A stretch of 64,000 nt of DNA from RPQJ01 sp963732375. Its GTDB lineage: Bacteria > Pseudomonadota > Gammaproteobacteria > Steroidobacterales > Steroidobacteraceae. Positions 15,907-24,064 of this stretch are shown here, one piece after another (the stretch's first letter is position 1; the number at the start of each line of letters is the position of its first letter). Location of the stretch: NCBI GenBank assembly GCA_963732375.1, contig CAVSZE010000003.1, forward strand, positions 1 through 64,000, read 5' to 3'. The translations under genes and the position numbers were made by a program. The notes below the pieces were generated by a model that saw only the letters and a program-made list of their open reading frames with translations, did not search any database and had not been told where the DNA came from.

Positions 15907-17004
15907 TCAGCGCCTGCGGGTTATCACAGGCGTCGCGACCTCGACATCGACATTCTGCGCCCGATGCCTGAGGAAATGGTCCATCAGCACGAGCGCCATC
16001 ATCGCCTCGGCTATCGGCACGGCACGGATCCCGACGCAGGGATCGTGGCGGCCGGTCGTGCTCACTTCCACCGGTTTGCCGTCCACGTCGATGGTACGGC
16101 CGGGCAGCACGATGCTCGAGGTTGGCTTGAGGGCGAGACTGACCACGACATCCTGTCCGGACGAGATGCCGCCCAGCGTCCCGCCCGCGTGGTTGGAAAG
16201 GAAGCCCGCAGGGGTCAATTCGTCCCGATGCTGCGATCCACGCTGCCCGACCACTGCAAAGCCATCGCCGACTTCGACGCCCTTCACCGCGTTGATGCTC
16301 ATCATGGCGTGGGCGAGATCGGCGTCCAGCCGGTCGAACACCGGCTCGCCCAGGCCCGGGGGCACGCCGGTCGCAAGCACGTTCACCCTTGCCCCGACCG
16401 AGTCGCCCTCGCGGCGCAACCGGTCGATCAGCGCCTCGAGGTCCGGGACCCGTGCCGGGTCCGGACAGAAGAACGGATTGCGGTCTACCTCGTCCAGGTC
16501 CAGCGGCTCGATGGCGACGTCGCCCGCCTGGGCGAGGTAGCCACGAATGGCAACGCCGGTACGCTCGGCGAGGTACTTGCGCGCGATCGCGCCGGCCGCC
16601 ACGCGCATGACGGTCTCGCGCGCCGACGAACGTCCGCCGCCGCGATAGTCACGGAATCCGTACTTGTGCTGGTAGGTGTAGTCGGCATGGCCCGGCCGGA
16701 ATCTGTCCTTGATCTTCTCGTAGTCGTAGGAGCGCTGATCCTGGTTCTCGACCAGCAAGCCGATGGAGGTGCCGGTGGTGCGGCCCTCGAAGACGCCGGA
16801 GAGAATGCGCACGGTGTCCGCCTCGCGCCGCTGGCTCGTATAGCGCGAGGTGCCGGACCGGCGGCGCTCGACGTCCTGCTGGATGTCGTCCTCGCAGAGC
16901 GCGAGTCCCGGAGGGCACCCGTCGACGATGCAGCCGAGCGCCGGCCCGTGGCTCTCGCCGAAAGTCGTGACCGTGAAAAGCTGGCCGAAAGTGTTGCCCG
17001 ACAT
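15907..17004 (-). CDS. aroC: Chorismate synthase
   Basis: FMN-dependent last step of the shikimate pathway, EPSP to chorismate. The 365-residue product starts MSGNTFGQLFTVTTFGESHG (FMN site) and has RPGHADYTYQHKYGFRDYRG, RSSARETVMRVAAGAIA and GGISSGQDVVVSLALKPTSS. The ATG at 17004 matches the universally conserved N-terminus; a longer frame upstream was rejected. It follows prmB by 26 nt, the common prmB-aroC operon. Confidence 0.96.
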   Translation of the reverse strand: MSGNTFGQLFTVTTFGESHGPALGCIVDGCPPGLALCEDDIQQDVERRRSGTSRYTSQRREADTVRILSGVFEGRTTGTSIGLLVENQDQRSYDYEKIKDRFRPGHADYTYQHKYGFRDYRGGGRSSARETVMRVAAGAIARKYLAERTGVAIRGYLAQAGDVAIEPLDLDEVDRNPFFCPDPARVPDLEALIDRLRREGDSVGARVNVLATGVPPGLGEPVFDRLDADLAHAMMSINAVKGVEVGDGFAVVGQRGSQHRDELTPAGFLSNHAGGTLGGISSGQDVVVSLALKPTSSIVLPGRTIDVDGKPVEVSTTGRHDPCVGIRAVPIAEAMMALVLMDHFLRHRAQNVDVEVATPVITRRR

Positions 17005-17030
17005 CGTGTGACTCTGAAAGGTTCCGGGAC

Positions 17031-17972
17031 TCAAGCGCCGCTCGGCCGCTCGGCCCCGAGTTGCGCACTTCTTAACACGAACACGCCCCCGCCGCCTTGT
17101 TCGAATTCAACCCAGGTGAACGGAAGGCGGGGAAAGGCGCGTGCGAGCCGTTCATCGCTGTCGCCGACCTCGACAAAGATTGCCCCGTCCTGCTCCAGGT
17201 GGGAAGCGGCCCCGTCGAGAATGCGCCTGACCACGTCGAGGCCGTCGCCTCCTGCCCTGAGCGCGAGGTCGGGCTCGTGGAGGTACTCCTCGGGCAGCAC
17301 CGCCATCTCGTCGTCGCTCACATAGGGTGGATTCGAGACGATCAGGTCGTAGCGACGTCCGACCAGCGGCCCGAACACGTCGCCCTGCAGCAGCTCCAAC
17401 CGGTCGCCGACCTCGTGCCGCGCTACGTTGCGCCGCGCCACCGCGAGGGCCTCGGGTGACAGGTCGACAGCGTCCACGCGGGCATCGGGAAATGCCTTGG
17501 CGCAGGCGATCGCGATGCAGCCCGAGCCGGTACCGATATCGAGGATCCTGCCGACTCGCGCCGGATCGATCCAAGGTTCGAAGCGCGCGGCGATGAGTTC
17601 GGCGAATGGTGAACGCGGTACGATCACGCGCTGGTCCACCTCGAATTCGAGCCCGGCGAACCACATGCGCCCGATGAGGTAAGCCGCAGGCACACGGCGC
17701 TCGATACGCTTGCCGAACAGGCTGAGCACACGTTCGACGTCGCCGGCTGCGGGAACCAGCCCGTAGGCCTCTGCAGCCTGCTCGTGGTCCAGCCCCAGCG
17801 CGTGAAAGACGAGGGTCGCGGATTCGTCCACTGCGTTGTCGGTGCCGTGGCCGAATGCAAGGCCGGCCTGCTCGAACTCGGCCGCGCCGTATCGAACGAG
17901 GTCCGCGACCGTCGCTGTGGCAGGCGGCGGCGAAGCGAACGGCGATCCAGTCTTCATGCCGCGCCGCTGCAT
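17031..17972 (-). CDS. prmB: Ribosomal protein L3 N5-glutamine methyltransferase PrmB
   Basis: SAM-dependent enzyme that methylates a glutamine of ribosomal protein L3 during 50S assembly. The 313-residue protein has an N-terminal helical substrate domain, then a Rossmann methyltransferase fold with motif I ILDIGTGSGCIAIACA and the amide-methyltransferase signature NPPYVSD. Location directly upstream of aroC supports PrmB over the paralogue PrmC, which acts on release factors. The start at 17972 has a weak ribosome site; the ATG at 17957 is a possible alternative. Confidence 0.9.
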   Translation of the reverse strand: MQRRGMKTGSPFASPPPATATVADLVRYGAAEFEQAGLAFGHGTDNAVDESATLVFHALGLDHEQAAEAYGLVPAAGDVERVLSLFGKRIERRVPAAYLIGRMWFAGLEFEVDQRVIVPRSPFAELIAARFEPWIDPARVGRILDIGTGSGCIAIACAKAFPDARVDAVDLSPEALAVARRNVARHEVGDRLELLQGDVFGPLVGRRYDLIVSNPPYVSDDEMAVLPEEYLHEPDLALRAGGDGLDVVRRILDGAASHLEQDGAIFVEVGDSDERLARAFPRLPFTWVEFEQGGGGVFVLRSAQLGAERPSGA

Positions 17973-18023
17973 TGTGGGATAATCGCGGCCCCGTCCGACC
18001 GGACGCAGGCCACGTACCCAACC

Positions 18024-18659
18024 ATGCCGGCTCGTCCCTTGAGGATCGTCATTCTCGCGATTGTAGCGTTTGCCGGCGGGCTACTGGTCGCCCGCGCGCT
18101 GATGCCTTCGCGAGTCGAACTGCCGCAGACCGAGCGCGCGACCGTGCTGCCCTCGCCGATGACGCTGCCGGCCCTGGAACTCGTCGATCAGGACGGGCGC
18201 CCGCTTGGGGCCGATTTCTTCAAGGGCCACTGGACCATCGTGTTTTTCGGTTTCACGAGTTGTCCGGACATCTGCCCCACGACCCTCGCCACGCTCTCGC
18301 AGGCGACGCGGCAGCTCGCCGACCTGCCCGCCGCACAGCGGCCGCGCGTGCTGCTCATCACCGTGGACCCCGAACGCGACGACCCGACACACCTGGCTGC
18401 ATACGTGCGCTTCTACGATCCGGCTTTCCTCGGCGCGACCGGCACCCCCGAGGCGACCGCCGCGGCCGCGGCCGCGTTCAGGGTGCCGTATGCGAAGGTG
18501 AGCCTGCCCGACGGCGGCTACACGATGGACCACGGCTCAGGCATCTTCGTCGTCGGGCCGTCGGGCGGCATCGTCGCGTACTCCTCGGCGCCGCATGACG
18601 CTACGACTATCGCAAGCGACTACCGTAAGCTGCTTGCCTTCAAGGGTGTATCGCCATGA
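18024..18659 (+). CDS. SCO1/SenC family copper-dependent cytochrome oxidase assembly protein
   Basis: Membrane-anchored thioredoxin-fold protein that helps insert copper into the CuA centre of cytochrome oxidase or handles redox stress. The 211-residue product has an N-terminal anchor helix (residues about 7-25) and the Cu-binding motif FTSCPDIC (Cys80 and Cys84), with a distal His in YTMDHGSGIF. The start ATG at 18024 was chosen because it begins the hydrophobic anchor. A GATAAT -10-like hexamer lies at 17978-17983. Its stop overlaps the psd start by 4 nt (ATGA). Confidence 0.9.
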   Translation: MPARPLRIVILAIVAFAGGLLVARALMPSRVELPQTERATVLPSPMTLPALELVDQDGRPLGADFFKGHWTIVFFGFTSCPDICPTTLATLSQATRQLADLPAAQRPRVLLITVDPERDDPTHLAAYVRFYDPAFLGATGTPEATAAAAAAFRVPYAKVSLPDGGYTMDHGSGIFVVGPSGGIVAYSSAPHDATTIASDYRKLLAFKGVSP

Positions 18660-19531
18660 GTCCCGACGAAGCCGGCGCCTCGGACCGCGCGTTCGCGCTG
18701 CTGCAGGACCTGCTGCCAAAGCAGGCACTGTCGCGGTGGATGCATCGCCTCGCGCGCAGCACTACGCCGCTGGTGCGCGACACGTTGATCCGCGCCGTGC
18801 TTCGCGGCTACCCGCAGATCCAGATGCGTGATGCGACACAGCCGGATCCCCTCGCCTACCCCTCGTTCAACGCGTTCTTCACTCGCGCGCTGCGGGCAGA
18901 CGCTCGCGTGATCGAGGGCGGCGCCGATGACCTGGTGTCGCCCGTCGATGGCACGATCAACCAACGCGGGCAGATCGTCGCCGGGCAGCTGCTGCAGGCC
19001 AAGGGCATCCACTACTCGCCGGCGGCGCTGCTCGCGGACGAGGACGCGGCCGCGCGCTACGATGGCGGCGCATTCGCCTGCATCTACCTCGCGCCCTACA
19101 ACTATCACCGCATCCACATGCCGCTCGCCGGGCGGCTGGTCGCGACCCGCTACGTGCCAGGCGCCTTCTACAGCGTGAGCGCGGCCACGGCACGCGCCAT
19201 CCCGGGACTATTTGCACGCAACGAGCGCGTCGTCTGCGAATTCGACACCGCACTCGGGCCGCTTGCCGTGGTTCTGGTGGGCGCGCTGTTCGTCGGCAGC
19301 ATCGAGACCGTGTATGCGGGCGAGATCAATCCGCCGCGCGCGCGCGGCGGCGCCGTGCGCAATGTCACCGAAGGCATCGGCACCGAATTCGCCAGGGGCG
19401 CCGAACTCGGCCGATTCAACATGGGCTCGACCGTGGTGCTGCTGGCCGGCAACTCGGCCATCCGCTTCGCCGACCAGCCCGGACCGGGCGACGCGGTTCG
19501 CATGGGCCGGGCACTCGCGCGCCTGCAATGA
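18656..19531 (+). CDS. psd: Phosphatidylserine decarboxylase proenzyme
   Basis: Pyruvoyl enzyme of the inner membrane that makes phosphatidylethanolamine. The 291-residue proenzyme has SPVDGTI with the catalytic Asp, YNYHRIHMPL with the conserved His residues, and the self-cleavage site MGST (Gly257-Ser258), where Ser258 becomes the pyruvoyl group of the alpha chain. The usual residue before Gly is Leu; Met here is a mild variation. It overlaps the SCO1-like gene upstream and epmA downstream, each by 4 nt, so all three are probably co-translated. Confidence 0.95.
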   Translation: MSPDEAGASDRAFALLQDLLPKQALSRWMHRLARSTTPLVRDTLIRAVLRGYPQIQMRDATQPDPLAYPSFNAFFTRALRADARVIEGGADDLVSPVDGTINQRGQIVAGQLLQAKGIHYSPAALLADEDAAARYDGGAFACIYLAPYNYHRIHMPLAGRLVATRYVPGAFYSVSAATARAIPGLFARNERVVCEFDTALGPLAVVLVGALFVGSIETVYAGEINPPRARGGAVRNVTEGIGTEFARGAELGRFNMGSTVVLLAGNSAIRFADQPGPGDAVRMGRALARLQ

Positions 19532-20502
19532 CGACACCGGCCGGAGCGGACTGGGCGCCCACGGCGTCGCTGGCGACGCTGCGCAAGCGGGCGCAGATGC
19601 TGGAGCGTTTGCGCGTGCACTTTGCCGCGACCGGCGCGCTCGAGGTAGAGACGCCGGTGATGGTGCAGGCCGGCGTCACCGACGTGCACCTCGAATCGCT
19701 GCAGGTCAGGCGCGCCGACGGCGCGCGGGCCGGATTCCTGCACACGTCGCCCGAATACGCGATGAAGCGACTGCTGGCAGCCGGGGCACCGGATATCTAC
19801 CAGGTCTGCCGTGTTTTTCGCGAAGGCGAGCGCGGCCGGCGGCACAACCCCGAATTCACCATGGTCGAGTGGTACCGACTCGGGATCGACCACCACGCGT
19901 TGATGGACGACGTGGAGCGACTGCTGCGCACGCTCATCGAACCATTTCGCCCGGTCGGTTCCACCCGGCACGTCACCTACTCGGGTGCCTTCCAGCACGC
20001 GCTCGGCATCGACCCGCTGGCCATCGGGACGGTCGAACTTCACCAGGCGCTGACAGCGGCCGGCATCGACGTGCCGGAGTCCGTCGCCGGTGAGCGCGAT
20101 TCGCTGCTCGACCTCGCGATGGCGACGCTGGTCGCAGCGCGCTTTCCGTCGGATTCGATCACGTTCCTCCATGACTTTCCGGCGTCGCAGGCCGCGCTTG
20201 CACAGGTGCGCGGTCCGGTGGCTTCCCGATTCGAGGCGTTCTGGGGTGAACTTGAACTCGCCAATGGCTTCCACGAACTCGGCGATGCGGCGGAGCAGTC
20301 GGCGCGATTCCAGGCCGACCGGGCAGAACGCGCGCGCCGCGGCCAGCCCGACAGGGAACCGGACAGCAGGTTCATTGCCGGACTCGCCGCGGGACTGCCA
20401 CCCTGCGCTGGCGTCGCACTTGGGTTCGACCGCGTCGTGATGATTGCGACCGGTGCAGGCAGCATCGACGAGGTCGTGGCCTTTCCTGTCGAGCGCGCCT
20501 GA
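19528..20502 (+). CDS. epmA: Elongation factor P--(R)-beta-lysine ligase EpmA
   Basis: Paralogue of class II lysyl-tRNA synthetase without the anticodon-binding domain; it attaches (R)-beta-lysine to EF-P. The 324-residue product starts within the catalytic core and has motif 2 FREGERGRRHNPEFTMVEWY and motif 3 GVALGFDRVVMIATG. Its target, EF-P with Lys34, is encoded 0.6 kb away (efp). EpmB, the lysine 2,3-aminomutase that supplies beta-lysine, is not in the window and must lie elsewhere if the modification is complete. Confidence 0.95.
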   Translation: MTTPAGADWAPTASLATLRKRAQMLERLRVHFAATGALEVETPVMVQAGVTDVHLESLQVRRADGARAGFLHTSPEYAMKRLLAAGAPDIYQVCRVFREGERGRRHNPEFTMVEWYRLGIDHHALMDDVERLLRTLIEPFRPVGSTRHVTYSGAFQHALGIDPLAIGTVELHQALTAAGIDVPESVAGERDSLLDLAMATLVAARFPSDSITFLHDFPASQAALAQVRGPVASRFEAFWGELELANGFHELGDAAEQSARFQADRAERARRGQPDREPDSRFIAGLAAGLPPCAGVALGFDRVVMIATGAGSIDEVVAFPVERA

Positions 20503-20585
20503 CGACCAGGCCGCGACCGCCGCCGGGCTCACATCCAGGTATCAACCCTGCTTACAATCAAGCCGGGCCCCGGAGACGACACCGC

Positions 20586-21080
20586 ATGCACACGCTCGAG
20601 ACGCTCCCCACGGACGACAAGCCCCTCGCATACGCCGAGCTCGAGGCGTCGCTGCGAGCGCTGCTGTCGGGGGAATCCGACCTGGTTGCCTGTGCGGCGA
20701 ACACGGCCGCACTGCTCTACTGGAGCCTGCCCGGGCTCAACTGGGCCGGCTTCTACCTGGTGGAGCCGCAATCGGGGGACCTGGTGGTCGGCCCTTTCCA
20801 GGGCAAACCCGCCTGCGTGCGCATCGCGATGGGCAAGGGCGTGTGCGGGACCGCGGCCGCGCGGCGGGAAACGATCGTCGTCACGGACGTGCACGCCTTC
20901 CCGGGTCACATCGCCTGCGACTCGGCCTCGAACTCGGAAGTCGTGGTGCCGATTATCGACGGCGGCCGGCTCATCGGGGTGCTCGACCTCGACAGCCCGG
21001 CGCCGGGACGCTTCGACGAGGCCGACGCGCGCGGGCTCGAGGCGCTGGTCAGGGTGTTCGCCGAGGCGACGCGGCCCTAG
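20586..21080 (+). CDS. msrC: Free methionine-(R)-sulfoxide reductase (GAF domain)
   Basis: Reduces free L-methionine-(R)-sulfoxide, a product of oxidative damage. The 164-residue protein is a single GAF domain with the three cysteines of the fRMsr family, in GKPACVRI, GKGVCGTAA and HIACDSASNSE. An NWAGFYLV motif marks the N-terminal half. The stop codon TAG (21078-21080) overlaps the efp stop on the other strand in the tetranucleotide CTAG. Confidence 0.92.
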   Translation: MHTLETLPTDDKPLAYAELEASLRALLSGESDLVACAANTAALLYWSLPGLNWAGFYLVEPQSGDLVVGPFQGKPACVRIAMGKGVCGTAAARRETIVVTDVHAFPGHIACDSASNSEVVVPIIDGGRLIGVLDLDSPAPGRFDEADARGLEALVRVFAEATRP

Positions 21081-21646
21081 CCCTTGGCGCGCGACAGGTA
21101 TCCGCCGGTCCGAGTGTCGACGCGGATCACTTCGCCTTCGTTCAGGAACAGCGGCACGCGCACGACCGCGCCGGTCTCGAGCTTCGCGGACTTCTGGCCA
21201 CCGGTTGCGGTGTCGCCGCGCAGGCCCGGGTCGGTCTCTACGATCTTGAGCTCGACGTGTGCCGGTGCTTCCACGCCCAGCGGCACGCCGTTCCACAGCA
21301 TGACCTTGCAGGTCGTGCCGTCCTTGAGCCATATGGCCGCCTCACCCACTGCTTCCTTGCCGGCCGTGTGCTGCTCGAAGGTGTCCGGCACCATGAAATG
21401 CCAGAAATCGCCGTCGGCGTAGAGGTACTGCATGTCGGACTCGACGACGTCGGCCGCCTCGACCGACTCGCCGGATCGAAAACTGCGTTCCAGCGTGCGC
21501 CCGTTCTTGAGATTGCGGATGCGAACGCGGTTGAACGCCTGGCCCTTGCCCGGCTTCACGAACTCGTTCTCGACGATCGTGTAGGGATCACCGTCGAGGA
21601 TGATCTTGAGACCCGAGCGGAATTCGTTCGTGTTGTAGGTGGACAT
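21077..21646 (-). CDS. efp: Translation elongation factor P
   Basis: Binds ribosomes stalled at polyproline and rescues peptide bond formation. The 189-residue product has the three-domain EF-P layout and the modifiable Lys34 in the loop VKPGKGQAFNRVR, matching the presence of epmA. The ATG at 21646 gives MSTYNTNEFRSGLKI; the frame is open upstream through repeats and was trimmed. A promoter lies at 21719-21748. The gene is convergent with msrC and their stop codons interlock. Confidence 0.96.
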   Translation of the reverse strand: MSTYNTNEFRSGLKIILDGDPYTIVENEFVKPGKGQAFNRVRIRNLKNGRTLERSFRSGESVEAADVVESDMQYLYADGDFWHFMVPDTFEQHTAGKEAVGEAAIWLKDGTTCKVMLWNGVPLGVEAPAHVELKIVETDPGLRGDTATGGQKSAKLETGAVVRVPLFLNEGEVIRVDTRTGGYLSRAKG

Positions 21647-21718
21647 GGTTTTGTGACCGAAAGTTGTGGGCGGAGGCGCCCGAAGCGGCCCGTCTGGCCC
21701 GGCAGGAGCAAGCCGCGA

Positions 21719-21748
21719 ATTGTACCTGCGCCGACCCACCCGCGTCAG
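21719..21748 (-). promoter_or_regulatory. Probable efp promoter
   Basis: On the minus strand, -35 CTGACG (21743-21748) and -10 TACAAT (21719-21724) are separated by 18 bp. The predicted start lies about 65 nt upstream of the efp ATG. It is sandwiched between efp and the repeat at 21773-21867. Confidence 0.5.
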
Positions 21749-21772
21749 CCCTTGGGAAACGGGGTGGGGAAC

Positions 21773-21867
21773 GGGGACATTCTCCTTTTCCCACGGGCGG
21801 AAAAAGGGGAGCGGGGGGAGCGGGGACATTCTCCTTTTCCCGTGGGCGAAAATAGGAGAATGTCCCC
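21773..21867. repeat. GGGGACATTCTCC palindromic repeat, one and a half copies
   Basis: Two direct copies of the arm GGGGACATTCTCCTTTTCCC (21773-21792 and 21822-21841) occur. The second pairs with an imperfect reverse complement at 21848-21867 to form a full hairpin. The first is followed only by a degraded partner (GGAAAAAGGGGA). It belongs to the same family as 1411-1460. The rest of the 347-bp gap between efp and the FimX-like gene holds the efp promoter and nothing else recognisable. Confidence 0.85.
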
Positions 21868-21993
21868 TCCCCCATGGCCGGTCCGCGAGGCTGCCACCTG
21901 CGTCACGTTAGGGCCCGAAAGCCCGATGCTATAGTCCGCCGGCGTATTGCATCAGCGCGGAGCCGATGGGCCCGCACCGCCGAGGATTAGAGA

Positions 21994-24048
21994 TTGGCCG
22001 ACAACGGAGCCATCCCCCTCCTGGTCCTGTCCCGTCAGCAGGACCCGGTGGAGATCATCAACAGGACACTTCGCAATGCGGGGCAGCCCGTTCACTGCGC
22101 GTGGGCCAGGGACATCGCCGGATTCGGCGAAGCGCTGGCGCAGTCCACGCCGCAACTGATATTCGTGTGCATCGCCGACTACGACGAGGCCAGGACCGCG
22201 CTCGAAGTCCGCAACCGCTACGCGACCCACGTCCCGGCCATCCTGGTCCGCGAGTCGATTGCGGAGGCGGACCTGGTACAGGCGATGGAAATGGGCGCGC
22301 TGGACGTCGTGACGCTGGCCGCGAGCGCCCGACTCCAGGCTGTGGCCGCCCGGGAACTGCGCTCGGCGCGGCTCGACGGGGCACTCGCGGGCACACTCGC
22401 CTCCGCGAAGCAGTACCGCGACCAGATGAAGGCGTTCATGTCGGGCTCGGCCGATGCGATCGCACACGTACAGGAAGGCATCGTGGTCGACGCCAACCCG
22501 GCCTGGGTCGAGCTGTTCGGCTACCACGAAGCGGGCGCCGTGCTCGGCCAGCCGCTGATGGACCTGTTCGACCAGCGCAGTCACGCGCCCCTCAAGGGCG
22601 CACTGATCGCGGCTGCGCAGGACCGATGGAACGACCACTCGCTCGCCAGCATCGTCGCGCTGCCGGACGGCACGGAACTCACGGTGGACATCGAGTTCGA
22701 ACGCTTCGAATTCGAGGGCGAAGCAGCCGTGCGCTTGCGGATCGCGTCCCAGAAGCGCGACCTCAAGTCGCTCACGGCCCAGCTCGACGAAGCCCTGCGC
22801 TACGACGCGACAACGGGCCTGCTGAAGCGGACGGCATTCCACCAGCAGGCCGCCGCCCACGCTGCACAGCCGCTGAAGGCGGGCCTGCGCGCCCTGGTGA
22901 CTTTCGAGGCGGACAAGCTCGCGGCACTCGGCGCTGAGCTCGGACCGCTGGCGGTCGAGGAGATCATGGACGAACTCGGCGGGCTGCTGTGCTCGCTGCT
23001 GCAGCCAGGCGACATCGCGGGTCGAGTCACGGGGCAGTGTTTCGCGGTCCTCGTCGAACGCGGCAATTCGCGCGACCTGGAGGTCTGGGTCGGGCACGTA
23101 CTGCAGCGCGTCGCGGAGCACGTCTTCAATCCCGGCGAGCAGCATTCGGCAACTGTCACCTGCAGCGCGGGCTGCGCGCCCCTCAGTTCGCACGGTGAGG
23201 AACTGCGTGCCGCACTCGAGTATTCGTTGAGCGCATGCCGGGCAGCCGCTGCGACCGGTGGCAACCGGCTGCTGCGACCCGATGCGTCCGTCGCCGCACC
23301 GGATACCTCGGATGCCGACCGCACCTGGGCCGGTCAGATCAAGGCCGCACTGATGGCCAACCGATTCCGGCTCGTGCAGCAGCCGATCGCGAGCCTGGTC
23401 GGCGAGGGTGAACCGATGATCGACCTCGTCGTGCGCATGCTCGACGAAAAGGGCAACGAGGTCCTGCCGTCGGAATTCCTTGCGGCAGCCGAGCGCACCG
23501 ACCTGATGAAGAACATCGACCGCTGGGTGATCGGCGCCGCGATGTCGTTCTGTGCCGCGCGCAAGCCCAATCGCGTGTTCGTTCGCGTGTCGCACGATTC
23601 CCTGCGCGACCAGACGCTGGGTACCTGGCTGCTGCAACAGATCAAGGCTTCGGGCGTCGAACCCGCGCGGATCGTCATCGAGGTCGGCGAGGAACTCGCG
23701 ACCCGGCACCTCAAGGAGGCGCGCGAAATGCGCGCACTGGTCACGCACCTGGGATTCGGTTTCGCGATCGAGAACTTCGGCGCCAGCCACGACTCCGCCC
23801 AGATCCTGCGTCACCTGCCGTCGAACTACGCCAAGATCGACGGCGCGCTGATGCAGGGACTCGCGAATGACCGTCGCCTGCAGGACAAGGTCAAGTCGCT
23901 GGTGGACACGGCACGTGCTGCGAAGGCGACCACCATCGCCGAGCGCGTCGAGGACGCGAACACGATGGCGGTACTGTGGCAGCTCGGTGTCGAATTCGTG
24001 CAGGGCTACTTCGTCTCGAGCCCGGAGGAAGTAGTCCTCGGCGCATGA
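21994..24048 (+). CDS. FimX-like REC-PAS-GGDEF-EAL protein with degenerate catalytic motifs
   Basis: The 684-residue protein has a receiver-like N-terminus (about 1-125; CIADYDEART in place of a clear phospho-acceptor), a PAS domain (about 140-265; VQEGIVVDANPAWVELFGYH), a GGDEF-type domain without the GG(D/E)EF signature (about 270-425), and an EAL-type domain (about 440-680). The EAL motif position reads DLVVRM instead of EALLR, and QGYFVSSPEE ends the domain. Length, order and loss of both active sites match FimX, a c-di-GMP receptor that controls type IV pilus assembly at the pole; enzymatic activity is unlikely. The start is a TTG (21994) after GAGG. FimV is encoded in the same region, consistent with pilus control. 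Confidence 0.75.
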   Translation: MADNGAIPLLVLSRQQDPVEIINRTLRNAGQPVHCAWARDIAGFGEALAQSTPQLIFVCIADYDEARTALEVRNRYATHVPAILVRESIAEADLVQAMEMGALDVVTLAASARLQAVAARELRSARLDGALAGTLASAKQYRDQMKAFMSGSADAIAHVQEGIVVDANPAWVELFGYHEAGAVLGQPLMDLFDQRSHAPLKGALIAAAQDRWNDHSLASIVALPDGTELTVDIEFERFEFEGEAAVRLRIASQKRDLKSLTAQLDEALRYDATTGLLKRTAFHQQAAAHAAQPLKAGLRALVTFEADKLAALGAELGPLAVEEIMDELGGLLCSLLQPGDIAGRVTGQCFAVLVERGNSRDLEVWVGHVLQRVAEHVFNPGEQHSATVTCSAGCAPLSSHGEELRAALEYSLSACRAAAATGGNRLLRPDASVAAPDTSDADRTWAGQIKAALMANRFRLVQQPIASLVGEGEPMIDLVVRMLDEKGNEVLPSEFLAAAERTDLMKNIDRWVIGAAMSFCAARKPNRVFVRVSHDSLRDQTLGTWLLQQIKASGVEPARIVIEVGEELATRHLKEAREMRALVTHLGFGFAIENFGASHDSAQILRHLPSNYAKIDGALMQGLANDRRLQDKVKSLVDTARAAKATTIAERVEDANTMAVLWQLGVEFVQGYFVSSPEEVVLGA

Positions 24049-24064
24049 CGAGCGAGCGCCGGCG

